Positions 43,314 through 51,635 of a DNA stretch of 64,000 nucleotides are shown piece by piece. The stretch covers positions 27,070-91,069 of the forward strand of contig JADFYU010000002.1 in the NCBI GenBank assembly GCA_015232865.1. The letters run 5' to 3'. The position numbers and the translations under genes were made by a program. The notes under the pieces are model-generated. The model did no database searches and was not told the origin of the DNA. It saw only the letters and a program-made list of their open reading frames with translations. The DNA comes from Magnetococcales bacterium (GTDB taxonomy: Bacteria; Pseudomonadota; Magnetococcia; Magnetococcales; UBA8363). Numbering within the stretch: position 1 is the first letter of the stretch; each line of letters begins with the position of its first letter.

Positions 43314-43381
43314 CCCAGCGTAAAGTTTACCTATTGCTGATTCAATTCGGGTTCTGAAGACCACATAAAGAGTGTAATTCT

Positions 43382-45154
43382 ATGGTTTGTAAATTTTATC
43401 TTCGACCTTTTTATCTTCTCATCTGGACGATTTTTCTTGTTGTCATGCCTGGGAATGGAAAGGCGGTTGAACCCTCCAATCTGCCGATATTGCGGATAGA
43501 CGGTGATATGCATACCGAAGAGATTCCCCGGATCGCGGTCGATTTGGCCAATCGTTTTTTTGTCTCGGTCTCAGCTGACAAAACCATCCGGGTCTGGTCC
43601 TTGCCTTCCGGGCATTTGGTCCGAACCATCCATGTGCCGATCGCAGCGGGACTCGAAGGAAAGTTGCAGGCGGTTGCCATCTCTTCGGGGGGGACGCTGA
43701 TTGCCGCCAGCGGCATAACCGGCAAGAGTTGGGATTCCGATCAGGGATATTTTATCTATCTGTTCGACACCTCGACGGGCCTGATGCGCCGTAGCATCGG
43801 TGGTTTGCCTTCCACCGTGACCCATATGGCCATCTCCCCGGATGGTCGATATCTTGCCGCCGTGTTGGGCGACCGGGGTGGGTTGCGGGTTTTTCGCATT
43901 GGTGATGGCCGGTTGTTGCGCAAAGATATCCACTATTTGGCAGGGGGAAGCTGGGTTGACTTCAATAAAAATGGTCAACTGATTACCGCCAGTCTGGATG
44001 GGGTTCTGCGTCTGTACGATGAGCGCTTTATTCTTGTCAATAAACGCCAAATCTCCACGGATTTTCAGCCTTATTCAGCGGTTTTTTCTCCCGATGGCAA
44101 TAAAATTGCGGTTGGGTTTAAAGACAAACAGATGGTTGCTGTTTTTTCCGCCGATCGATTGGAGGTTCTCTATCTTCCAGATGTTTCGGCTTCCATAGCC
44201 GATTTCAGAACGGTCTGCTGGTCTGTTGACGGTCTCTCCCTTTATGGGGCTGGGGAGCATCATGACGGCAGACAACGTTTGATTCGTTGGTGGAAAAATG
44301 CTGGGCAGCCGAGCCGTTCGGGGCTTGGGGAATATCTGGACCTACCGGCTACCGGGAGCTTGCTCTCCCAGATCATTGCCCTGAGAGGCGGCGGCGTTCT
44401 CTTCGCCGGACACGATCCGGTGCTGGGGGCCATGGATGCCGAGGGTTTTTTTGTTTTTCGGCATTCAAAACCCTCGGCCACCTTTTCAAACTGGCAAGAG
44501 AAGCTGTTAATCTCGGAAGATGGAAGCCAGGTCGGTTTTCCCTATGATCGGTTCGCAAAAGATAGCGGCGTTTTTTCGGGACAAAATATAGAACTGATTA
44601 TCAACAAGAGCGACCAATCCAATCTGTTTCCACCGCTGACCGTTTCGTCGAATCTGGAGGTGACGGGATGGTTTGGTGAAGAAAATAGATTGAAACTGAA
44701 CGGTCGGCCGCTGCCGCTCTATGAAGGGGAGCGCTCTAATGCCCTATCCATTGCCCGAGATGGTCGTTTTTTTGTGGTCGGTACCGAGACTCATCTGCGC
44801 ATGTATGATCAGTTGGGGCGTCGTCGTTGGGTTGTTCCGGCCTCATCGCCCATTGATGGGGTCAACATCAGCGTCGATGGCCGGGTGATCATTGCCGCCC
44901 ATAGGGATGGGACGATTCGATGGTACCGGGTTTTGACCGGAGATCATTATCTGTCGTTCTTTCCCCATCGAGATCAAAAACGTTGGATTGCCTGGACGCC
45001 GGATAAATTTTTTTCAGCCTCATTCAAGGGGGATGAACTGATTGGCTGGCATCAGAATCGAGGTCGGACACGAGAGGCCAGATTCTACCCGGCTTCTGCG
45101 TTCAAAGCCTCCTATTTCAAGCCGGAACGAATTCGACAACTCTTTGTGCCGTAG
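43382..45154 (+). CDS. Exported WD40-like beta-propeller protein of caspase-associated type, lacking a caspase domain
   Basis: A 590-residue protein with a signal peptide (~1-28). WD40-like blades are seen throughout (SADKTIRVWSLPSGHLVRTI, MAISPDGRYLAAVLGDRGG, AVFSPDGNKIAVGF). The final segment WTPDKFFSASFKGDELIGWH plus FKASYFKPERIRQLF resembles the propeller C-terminus that in many bacterial proteins joins a C14 caspase-like domain; here the frame stops just after it. It is probably a periplasmic protein-protein interaction platform. Monocistronic, ending at a shared terminator. Confidence 0.83.
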   Translation: MVCKFYLRPFYLLIWTIFLVVMPGNGKAVEPSNLPILRIDGDMHTEEIPRIAVDLANRFFVSVSADKTIRVWSLPSGHLVRTIHVPIAAGLEGKLQAVAISSGGTLIAASGITGKSWDSDQGYFIYLFDTSTGLMRRSIGGLPSTVTHMAISPDGRYLAAVLGDRGGLRVFRIGDGRLLRKDIHYLAGGSWVDFNKNGQLITASLDGVLRLYDERFILVNKRQISTDFQPYSAVFSPDGNKIAVGFKDKQMVAVFSADRLEVLYLPDVSASIADFRTVCWSVDGLSLYGAGEHHDGRQRLIRWWKNAGQPSRSGLGEYLDLPATGSLLSQIIALRGGGVLFAGHDPVLGAMDAEGFFVFRHSKPSATFSNWQEKLLISEDGSQVGFPYDRFAKDSGVFSGQNIELIINKSDQSNLFPPLTVSSNLEVTGWFGEENRLKLNGRPLPLYEGERSNALSIARDGRFFVVGTETHLRMYDQLGRRRWVVPASSPIDGVNISVDGRVIIAAHRDGTIRWYRVLTGDHYLSFFPHRDQKRWIAWTPDKFFSASFKGDELIGWHQNRGRTREARFYPASAFKASYFKPERIRQLFVP

Positions 45155-45171
45155 CTGGGGAGTCATCCCCC

Positions 45172-45220
45172 CCCAACGATATAGCCGAAAAATGAAACTT
45201 TTTTCGGCTATATCGTTGGG
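45172..45220. terminator. Bidirectional Rho-independent terminator
   Basis: A perfect 21-bp inverted repeat (45172-45192 with 45200-45220; core CAACGATATAGCCG) has a 7-base loop. Each arm carries a poly-A/poly-T stretch next to the loop, so T-runs flank the hairpin core in both directions. It sits between the convergent WD40 and ferritin-like genes and should end both transcripts. Confidence 0.85.
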
Positions 45221-45236
45221 TCACCAGGCTGAAAAA

Positions 45237-45716
45237 TCAGAGTCCGGGGCGATCCTCCATATCCATGTCGATGGAGTTCAAGACGTTGGTCAGCTGTCTG
45301 GCGTGGTTGCTCTCTTCGGTTGAGAGATTGATACAGAACTGTTTGAGTTCGGGGTCGATGGTTTCATCGGCCAGTTGGTCATAGTTATCCTTGGCGGAGT
45401 GTTCCAGGGAGATGGCCAATTCCAGCACCTCTTTCAGGGAGCCGTTACGGACGACTTCGGTGTTGTCGAGACTCAGGGCATCGTCTTTTTTGATCAGGTC
45501 GTCCAGGTAGGCTTGGGCGTCGAAGATTTCGGCCTCCGGGGTTTTCTTGACATGGTCAACCAGAGTTTGAGCATGGCCATCTTCCATTCCTGAGAGTTCA
45601 AGAAAGACCATCCGGGCTTCATCATTTTTGGTGATTTCTGAGGCTAAAGAGTAAAAATTGCTCGCGATAACCTCACCAGCGATGGCTTTTTTAAACAGTT
45701 TAATCTTCGCTTCCAT
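45237..45716 (-). CDS. Ferritin-like/rubrerythrin-family protein
   Basis: A 159-residue four-helix protein. Helix motifs AGEVIASNFYSLASEITKN, LELSGMEDGHAQTLVDHV, AISLEHSAKDNYDQLADE and NLSTEESNHARQLTN carry the Glu and ExxH residues of a di-iron centre. No rubredoxin-like CxxC tail is present, so it is a ferritin-like domain protein probably acting in peroxide or iron handling. The ATG at 45716 with GGAGATC upstream is preferred; the longer frame to 45836 is not convincing. Confidence 0.88.
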   Translation of the reverse strand: MEAKIKLFKKAIAGEVIASNFYSLASEITKNDEARMVFLELSGMEDGHAQTLVDHVKKTPEAEIFDAQAYLDDLIKKDDALSLDNTEVVRNGSLKEVLELAISLEHSAKDNYDQLADETIDPELKQFCINLSTEESNHARQLTNVLNSIDMDMEDRPGL

Positions 45717-45895
45717 ATGGGATCTCCACATAATTTTGTTGATTTGGAACAGAAGAGACTCTTCGTTCGAATGATTCACAAAACTGGACAAACCGAGTAT
45801 AGTCAGTGAAACGGAGTTTAGGCATAAATGATCCATAATGCAACGGTTCCCCCTTTTTTGTCTGAGAATGACAGCGGATTGGCAAGGAGTTCACA

Positions 45896-46960
45896 ATGGA
45901 AGTGGGTTATTGGCACCGATTGGATACGGATCGGATTCAGTGCGATCTTTGTCCGAGATTTTGTCACTTGGACGAGGGACAGCGGGGGCTTTGTTTTGTT
46001 CGAGGGCGGAAGAATAACCGGATGGTTTTGACCACCTATGGACGTTCCAGCGGTTTTTGCGTTGATCCCATCGAAAAAAAACCGCTGTATCATTTTTTGC
46101 CGGGAACTCCGGTGCTCTCTTTTGGCACCGCCGGTTGCAATCTGACCTGTAAATTTTGCCAGAATTGGGATATCAGCAAATCTCGGCAGATGGATACATT
46201 GGCCAACCAAGCCAGCCCCAGACTGATAGCCGATGCGGCTGTTCAGACCCATAGTCGCAGTGTGGCCTACACCTATAACGATCCGGTCATTTTTTTGGAA
46301 TATGCCGTCGATACCGCTCTGGCCTGCCGGGAGCGTAGCGTTCGATCGGTCGCGGTGACCGCTGGTTATATTACCCCCAAGGCCGCCGAGAGGTTTTTTT
46401 CGGTCATGGATGCCGCCAACGTTGATTTAAAGGGGTTTTCCGAAAAGTTTTATCAAAAATTGGTCGGGGGTCGGCTGCAACCGGTTTTGGAAATTTTGGA
46501 GTATCTCAAGAAAGAAACGTCGGTCTGGTTGGAGTTGACCACCCTATTGATTCCGGGCCACAACGATTCTGAAAAAGAGTTGCATGAGATGACCCAATGG
46601 GTGGTCGATCGACTTGGTTCGGAGGTGCCGATGCACTTTTCCGCTTTTCATCCTGCCTGGAAAATGAGTGTCACACCATCTACCCCTCAAGATTTATTGA
46701 TAAAAGCCCGACAAATAGCAATAGAGAACGGTGTTCGCTACGCCTATACCGGCAATATCGTCAATCGTCAGGGCGAGAGCACCTATTGCCATCGGTGTCA
46801 TGCACGGTTGATTGAGCGGGAACGTTATCAGTTGGGGGAGTGGTCCATAACCCCGGAGGGATGCTGCCGCTCATGCGGCAGCCCTTGTGCCGGTCTGTTC
46901 GACGCACAACCTGGACGGTGGGGTAACAGACGGGTTCAGGTGAAAATGCCGGGCCTTTGA
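45896..46960 (+). CDS. amrS: AmmeMemoRadiSam-system radical SAM enzyme (AmrS-like)
   Basis: A 354-residue radical SAM protein with the CxxxCxxC cluster motif in GTAGCNLTCKFCQNWDISKS. An N-terminal cysteine motif (CDLCPRFCHL) and the family stretches VAYTYNDPVIFLEYAVDTA and AANVDLKGFSEKFYQKL are typical of AmrS, formerly annotated as a pyruvate-formate-lyase activase homologue. A C-terminal zinc-ribbon-like pair (CHRCH and CRSCGSPC) is present. AmrA and AmrB partners are not in the window. Biochemical role is unresolved. mltF follows after 15 bases. Confidence 0.92.
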   Translation: MEVGYWHRLDTDRIQCDLCPRFCHLDEGQRGLCFVRGRKNNRMVLTTYGRSSGFCVDPIEKKPLYHFLPGTPVLSFGTAGCNLTCKFCQNWDISKSRQMDTLANQASPRLIADAAVQTHSRSVAYTYNDPVIFLEYAVDTALACRERSVRSVAVTAGYITPKAAERFFSVMDAANVDLKGFSEKFYQKLVGGRLQPVLEILEYLKKETSVWLELTTLLIPGHNDSEKELHEMTQWVVDRLGSEVPMHFSAFHPAWKMSVTPSTPQDLLIKARQIAIENGVRYAYTGNIVNRQGESTYCHRCHARLIERERYQLGEWSITPEGCCRSCGSPCAGLFDAQPGRWGNRRVQVKMPGL

Positions 46961-46975
46961 GTGGTTTAAGATGGA

Positions 46976-48379
46976 ATGAAACGGGATAGTGCAAAGCGAT
47001 GGAGAGGCGTTTGGATGGTGGCGATCATGCTCACCACCAGCGGCTGCGACCTGCGCCTTGAGCGTCCCTTGGTAGAGGTGATTCGTGAGCGGGGCAAGTT
47101 GATCGTCGTCACCCGCAACTCTCCGACCACCTATTATGAGGGCCGGGATCAAAAAATGGTCGGCTTTGAACAGGAGTTGGCCGTCGCGTTCGGTCAGTAT
47201 CTCGGCGTTGATGTCGAATTCAAGGTTTTAGGTTCTCGCCAAGAGATTCTTGACGCTGTTCGCAAGGGAGATGGAGACTTGGCTGCGGCCGGGTTGGCCC
47301 GCTTCGAGGATGAAGAGGGGGCGTTCCTCTTCAGCACGACCTATCAACAGGTCGATCAACAGGTGGTTTGCCGCCGTGGAGGACGTCGTCCGACCAATCT
47401 GTTGCAGTTGGCCGAAGTCGATCTTGTCATAGAGGAGGGCAGTTCCATCTCCGAATATTTGCACACACTCAAGGGCATTGTTCCGGGTTTGACCTGGAAT
47501 GTGGCGCCGGAGCTTTCTGCCGAGCAAATTTTGGGAAAAGTGTGGTCGGGTGATGTGGATTGCACCATCGCCGATTCCAATATCGTCGCGATCAACCGAC
47601 GATATTTTCCAGAATTGGTGGTCAAATTTCCCATGGGAGACTCTCTCTCCCTCAGTTGGATTCTTCCCAAACATGCCCAGTTACTGAATCGGGAGGTGTC
47701 GGTCTGGTTTCAACGCATGAAACAAAGCGGTCGCCTGGAAGCCCTCTATGAGCGCTATTATGGTCATGTGGACTATCACCACGACGATTATGACTATGTG
47801 GATAATCGTCGATTTTTGCGGCGAATTTATGAACGATTGCCTGAATATGAACCAATTTTTCGATCGGCAGCCAAGAAATATCAGCTTTCCTGGAAATTTC
47901 TGGCCGCACTCTCCTACCAGGAGTCCCATTGGGAGCCGACCTCAACCAGTTTTACCGGGGTTCGGGGAATGATGATGCTGACCAGAGCCACGGCCAAGCT
48001 CATGGGAGTGGAAAACCGCCTGGACCCGGCTCAAAGCATTTATGGGGGGGCAGAATATTTCACCAACATCCGTAACAAGTTGCCGAAGCAGATCCCGGAA
48101 CCGGATCGGACCTGGTTTGCTCTGACGGCGTATAACATCGGTCCGGGACATCTGGCCGATGCTCGTGAGTTGGCGGTTCGTCTGGGAAAGGATCCCAATC
48201 GGTGGAATACCCTGCGAACGGTTCTGCCGCTTCTCTCCCAGGAAAAATATCATAAGACCCTCAAACGGGGGTATGCCCGTGGTTCCGAGCCGATCCGCTA
48301 TGTGCACAAAATCCGCCAATATTTGGATATTTTGGAACGTCAGAAAAAGGTCTCCGATCTATCCTCCGGTCTTGGCTGA
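46976..48379 (+). CDS. mltF: Membrane-bound lytic murein transglycosylase F (MltF-like)
   Basis: A 467-residue lipoprotein (lipobox TTSGC). An ABC-type periplasmic substrate-binding domain (~30-265; GKLIVVTRNSPTTYYEG, VGFEQELAVAFGQYLGVDVE) acts as regulatory module. A C-terminal Slt domain follows, with the catalytic glutamate in LAALSYQESHWEP and the motifs GVRGMMMLTRATAKLMGV and LTAYNIGPGHLADA. It cleaves murein to 1,6-anhydro muropeptides, possibly gated by muropeptides binding to the N-terminal domain. With MltA this gives a second exolytic enzyme feeding AmgK/MurU recycling. Confidence 0.95.
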   Translation: MKRDSAKRWRGVWMVAIMLTTSGCDLRLERPLVEVIRERGKLIVVTRNSPTTYYEGRDQKMVGFEQELAVAFGQYLGVDVEFKVLGSRQEILDAVRKGDGDLAAAGLARFEDEEGAFLFSTTYQQVDQQVVCRRGGRRPTNLLQLAEVDLVIEEGSSISEYLHTLKGIVPGLTWNVAPELSAEQILGKVWSGDVDCTIADSNIVAINRRYFPELVVKFPMGDSLSLSWILPKHAQLLNREVSVWFQRMKQSGRLEALYERYYGHVDYHHDDYDYVDNRRFLRRIYERLPEYEPIFRSAAKKYQLSWKFLAALSYQESHWEPTSTSFTGVRGMMMLTRATAKLMGVENRLDPAQSIYGGAEYFTNIRNKLPKQIPEPDRTWFALTAYNIGPGHLADARELAVRLGKDPNRWNTLRTVLPLLSQEKYHKTLKRGYARGSEPIRYVHKIRQYLDILERQKKVSDLSSGLG

Positions 48380-48465
48380 CTCTTGAAGTTTTCCCCGGGG
48401 ATCTGCTGCTCCCGCCACCTTTGTCTCCGCTGTCATGGTGGAATACGCGGAGAACATTGCGCGGG

Positions 48466-49797
48466 TTATTTCTTGTCCGGTAATTCCATGCCGACAAAAA
48501 AAGAGCTGAAATCGGGAACCTCCGGTGCTTCTGGCGGTTTGATGGCGAGGGCGTGCCAGATGGTATAGGCCAGCAGGGCGCCGGAGAGAGCCAGGCTGAG
48601 CCCGGCCAGAGTGGTGAATAGAGCCGACTCCAGAGCTGCAGCCAGAGCAAAGGCAAGCAGACTCGAAAGATGGAGAGGGAAGTGGTAGCGGACCGCTTGT
48701 TCGGGCAGCAGGTCATCCATCATGGGGATTTCCATCAGGCCGGCCAGACGACTGAAACGGTGAAACCAGACCAAAAAAGGGATGATTTTATAGAGCATGC
48801 CCAGCAAAATAGAGGTCACTCCACCCAGAATATAAAAAATTCCGAATAGAATCCGCAGTTGAGTTAAATCCTGCTCGGGCCAGAGGGCCATCAATCCGAA
48901 GGCGATGAGGGTAGAGGCAAATCCCAGCAACCAAAACCGATAGGTCAGGTCGATCCGGACTCGTTTACGTTGTTGCAGCATGGTTTTGATGGTCAAACCA
49001 TAAAGAATCAAGGCGGCGATTCCCGGCCCGGAGGCCAGCCAGAGCAGTCGAATGTTTTCCGGTTGGTAAAAAAGGGCCAGTGGCAGCAAAATCAGGGTGG
49101 CTGTCCAGAGGGTCAAAAGTAGAAAGGCCCGCTTTTTGGGGAAGTCCGGCGTCATGTAAAAGAGCGGCAGCACCTGAAAGGAGACACCGATGATCAGTGT
49201 GCCCATCCAACCCAGCAGCCCCCAAACCAGATGAACACCAATCAGCGCTTCCCGGTTGAAATCATAAAAGCCGTGGGCATACTCGCCCAAAAAAATGCCG
49301 CCCATGGTCAGCGTGGCAAACAGAGCGAGGGTAGCCAGAGCCATGGCGGTAACGGTCGGATGTTGGGATGGCGCCCGGTAGAGGGCGATAGCCACCGGTA
49401 TGATAAACAAGAGGATGCTGCCGCCCAGCCCCAATGAGGCAAAGAGCAACATCCAGGGGTGGAGATCGGTTGTCAGGCCCAGGGCAAAGGTGATAATACC
49501 CATGACCAGCAGGCCATGAACCCAGGGAATCAGTCCGGGTCTGGTGACCGGCAGACTGGCCAGGACCGGTATCATCTGGTACAGGGCGCCAAACATGACC
49601 ATCAAGATCCAGCCCAACACCACCAGATGGACCAACGTAATGGTCGTCGGCATCAATGGCGTGCTCAAAATCTCTGTTCCCAACGTCAGGGTCAGCACTC
49701 CGGCCATTATCATGAAGAGCGGAGCGGTGGCAAAAAAACGCATGGGAAGATGGAGGGGAGGGGCTTGATCGATGCTGAGACCTCCGGTTGAAAACAT
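48466..49797 (-). CDS. Polytopic membrane protein, NnrS/heme-copper-oxidase-subunit-I-like
   Basis: A 443-residue protein with about 12 transmembrane helices. Histidines lie in conserved-looking places within helices (TLVHLVVLGWILMVMFGALY, GVHLVWGLLGWMGTLIIGV and LYKIIPFLVWFHRFSRL), reminiscent of heme-copper oxidase subunit I or NnrS-like proteins. It lacks the full set needed to call a terminal oxidase. It is divergent from a DUF2249-hemerythrin gene with an FNR box, so a role in nitric oxide or low-oxygen physiology is likely but inferred. Confidence 0.75.
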   Translation of the reverse strand: MFSTGGLSIDQAPPLHLPMRFFATAPLFMIMAGVLTLTLGTEILSTPLMPTTITLVHLVVLGWILMVMFGALYQMIPVLASLPVTRPGLIPWVHGLLVMGIITFALGLTTDLHPWMLLFASLGLGGSILLFIIPVAIALYRAPSQHPTVTAMALATLALFATLTMGGIFLGEYAHGFYDFNREALIGVHLVWGLLGWMGTLIIGVSFQVLPLFYMTPDFPKKRAFLLLTLWTATLILLPLALFYQPENIRLLWLASGPGIAALILYGLTIKTMLQQRKRVRIDLTYRFWLLGFASTLIAFGLMALWPEQDLTQLRILFGIFYILGGVTSILLGMLYKIIPFLVWFHRFSRLAGLMEIPMMDDLLPEQAVRYHFPLHLSSLLAFALAAALESALFTTLAGLSLALSGALLAYTIWHALAIKPPEAPEVPDFSSFFVGMELPDKK

Positions 49798-49878
49798 GGT
49801 TGTTATCCTTTAATGATCCTGGATTCCGCCATTGGTCGTGCCTGAATGGGGTAACCAATGGGTCTGTCTGGTGAATCT

Positions 49879-49908
49879 GTGACTTCGGTCTGAAAAAAAC
49901 GAAGTCAC
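49879..49908. other. Inverted repeat in the NnrS-like/hemerythrin spacer
   Basis: Nine-base arms GTGACTTCG and CGAAGTCAC are separated by a 12-base A-rich loop. No T-run follows, so it is not a typical terminator. It lies upstream of the NnrS-like gene, probably in its 5-prime leader or as a regulator-binding palindrome. Confidence 0.4.
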
Positions 49909-49937
49909 CTGGGCGGGCATGAGGTTTTCTGCCGTTA

Positions 49938-49951
49938 TTGATGAATATCAA
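49938..49951. promoter_or_regulatory. FNR/Anr/Nnr-type operator
   Basis: The sequence TTGATGAATATCAA is a perfect match to the TTGATnnnnATCAA consensus. Its centre is 41.5 bases before a start point placed about 7 bases after a -10-like TAGAGT (49974-49979), the classic class II activator position for the DUF2249-hemerythrin gene. It also lies upstream of the divergent NnrS-like gene, where no matching -10 is seen at that spacing. Confidence 0.8.
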
Positions 49952-50052
49952 GTATTGAATAACAAATTGCTGTTAGAGTCTGCAACTGTTATTCATTCAA
50001 GCCATATTCAAGTTTTTTGTGAACAAGTCATCAAAGGAGTTAGACAGAGAAA

Positions 50053-50730
50053 ATGAGCTTTTGTTTAGATTTGACCGGAAAAGAGCAGAAGAGTGCCCAA
50101 AATGAGTTGGAGTCGGTTTTGTCCACATTGAGTCAAGAGCACAACGATGAGGTGGAAGTCGTTGCTGATTTTGATTTGACCGCCTTATTGCCAACCTTGC
50201 AGCAGGCTCATTGGGGTGGTTTCAATTGGTTTCCCTTGGAGCGAGGCCCCTCAAAATGGCGCGCCAGTCTGACTGTCGTTTCGCCACCGATCTCTCCACG
50301 GGGCATCGAAGAGTTCTTTTCCATTGATCACAAACGCTGTGATGCGTTGTTCATCCAGGTGGAGACGGCCGCGCAGGCCGGGAAACAGGAACAGTCCAAA
50401 CAAGCGTTTGCCGAATTTTTATTGGGAATGAATCACCATTTCGCCATGGAGGAGGAGCTGTTTTTCCCCGCTTTTGAGCAGGCGACCGGTATGAGCCAGG
50501 GGCCAACTCTGGTCATGCGGATGGAGCATCAGCAGATGCGTGGATTGATGGTGCAGATGGAGGGTGCGGTCAATCGAGGAGATGTTGAGGCGATCTCTCG
50601 GGTGGCTTCGACCATGATGGTGATCATGCGTCAGCACAACATCAAAGAGGAGCAGATGCTCTATCGAATGGGAGATATGCACCTGTCCGACCAGAGTGAT
50701 CAATTGCTACGTCTGGCCCAGGCCTTGTAA
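50053..50730 (+). CDS. DUF2249-hemerythrin (HHE) domain protein
   Basis: A 225-residue cytoplasmic protein. The N-terminal ~80 residues are DUF2249-like (TLQQAHWGGFNWFPLERGPS). The C-terminal hemerythrin domain has iron ligands in FFSIDHKRCDALF, MNHHFAMEEELFFPAF, RMEHQQMRGLM and MRQHNIKEEQMLY. Such proteins bind O2 or NO through a non-haem di-iron site and are frequent beside denitrification genes. An FNR box precedes the gene. AAAGGAG lies 12 bases before the ATG. Confidence 0.9.
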   Translation: MSFCLDLTGKEQKSAQNELESVLSTLSQEHNDEVEVVADFDLTALLPTLQQAHWGGFNWFPLERGPSKWRASLTVVSPPISPRGIEEFFSIDHKRCDALFIQVETAAQAGKQEQSKQAFAEFLLGMNHHFAMEEELFFPAFEQATGMSQGPTLVMRMEHQQMRGLMVQMEGAVNRGDVEAISRVASTMMVIMRQHNIKEEQMLYRMGDMHLSDQSDQLLRLAQAL

Positions 50731-50760
50731 TCATACCTCAGCCATTCTGTCGTAAAAACG

Positions 50761-50796
50761 ATCCACACCGCCAGAAAACCGTCTGGCGGTGTGGAT
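50761..50796 (+). terminator. Terminator-like hairpin after the hemerythrin gene
   Basis: A perfect 15-bp stem ATCCACACCGCCAGA / TCTGGCGGTGTGGAT has a 6-base loop, with a further TGTCGT/ACGACA pairing outside it. No T-run follows, so termination may need Rho or the hairpin may protect the 3-prime end of the message. Confidence 0.55.
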
Positions 50797-50868
50797 GGAA
50801 AACGACAGGGGAGTCACCTAACGCATTCCTTCTGCCCATTGGACAGAGGTTGAAACGGATGCCTGTCC

Positions 50869-51117
50869 TTAGACCATCATCTGATCGACAGGGGTTCTCC
50901 GATATTTATCGATACTTTCGGGAGTGGTCAGGATTGGTGTCAAATGGCTGCTTTCCTGGTTGGCTCGCCAGGTATTCTCCGGTGTGACGTCCAGGACGAT
51001 GACACCCAAAGTCGGATCGAGTTGATCCAAGCTGGAGAGCAGATTGGAAAGTTGCTCTTGAGCGACCAACATACCACGTACAGACCGGCCATCGAATAGT
51101 TCCACAACGTATTTCAT
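50869..51117 (-). CDS. Small conserved-looking protein, unknown function
   Basis: An 82-residue soluble protein. The ATG at 51117 has AAGGAG at good spacing (AAGGAGTCGTAAA before ATG), which favours it over a longer upstream frame. The sequence begins MKYVVELFDGRSVRGMLVAQ, then LGVIVLDVTPENTWRAN, suggesting a small alpha/beta fold. I do not recognise the family. Monocistronic, transcribed toward the hemerythrin gene. Confidence 0.7.
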   Translation of the reverse strand: MKYVVELFDGRSVRGMLVAQEQLSNLLSSLDQLDPTLGVIVLDVTPENTWRANQESSHLTPILTTPESIDKYRRTPVDQMMV

Positions 51118-51417
51118 TTTACGACTCCTTAATAATATGTATTGCTTCCCACGCAAGTTCTGCAAGAGCAGAAGGTCATCTGTTCAGCAGGATGACTACT
51201 CTAGGTTACGCAAACAGCATGCCATTAATGACAGTAAAGATTGTCAAGGCTTTTCTGCAGAATTTTTTTATTTTAAAACAGTTAATTAGGCAGTGTTGCT
51301 TGTGGGGGGTGTGTCTATTGTCGTCGCTCAAAAAGGGATGAGAATCGGGAAATCTGCACAAATATGTCGGAAAATGAGTGGTTCGTTGACTCTTTGTTGC
51401 CAGAGGATCGTTATTAT

Positions 51418-51580
51418 CCTAGATACGGCAGTTGTAAGCACGCAATCGGCACAACCTCTTGATTCACCTTGCAAACTGGAAAAAAGTCTCATCACCAACA
51501 AGGTGACTTCGATTTTTTCCAGTTCACCAGATAAACCAATATGTTGCACCGCTTACGCACTTCCAACTGCCGTATCTAGG
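51418..51580. repeat. Foldback repeat copy A, MITE-like
   Basis: A 163-base imperfect palindrome. The outer 17 bases of each end are exact inverted repeats (CCTAGATACGGCAGTTG), and similarity between the two halves continues inward, including ACTGGAAAAA/TTTTTCCAGT. It is flanked by the 5-base direct repeat ATTAT (51413-51417 and 51581-51585), which looks like a target-site duplication. It has no coding capacity. It shares a 13-mer core with copy B and an 18-of-21 block with copy C. Confidence 0.75.
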
Positions 51581-51635
51581 ATTATCTGACAAAGAATTGA
51601 TTCAGCGACAAGAGGATGGTTTGGTATACAAGGTT

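Noticed and set aside
45717..45836. N-terminal extension of the ferritin-like protein
   Set aside because: The extension lacks a ribosome-binding site, whereas ATG 45716 has GGAGATC at good spacing and matches the fold start.
45717..45895. Possible fourth foldback copy near 45775 (GATTCAC then ACTGGA)
   Set aside because: Only short matches to copy A, with no inverted partner, so probably chance.
51293..51589. 98-codon forward frame and 73-codon reverse frame in the foldback region
   Set aside because: Both are created by the palindrome of repeat copy A, have no ribosome-binding site and no family resemblance.
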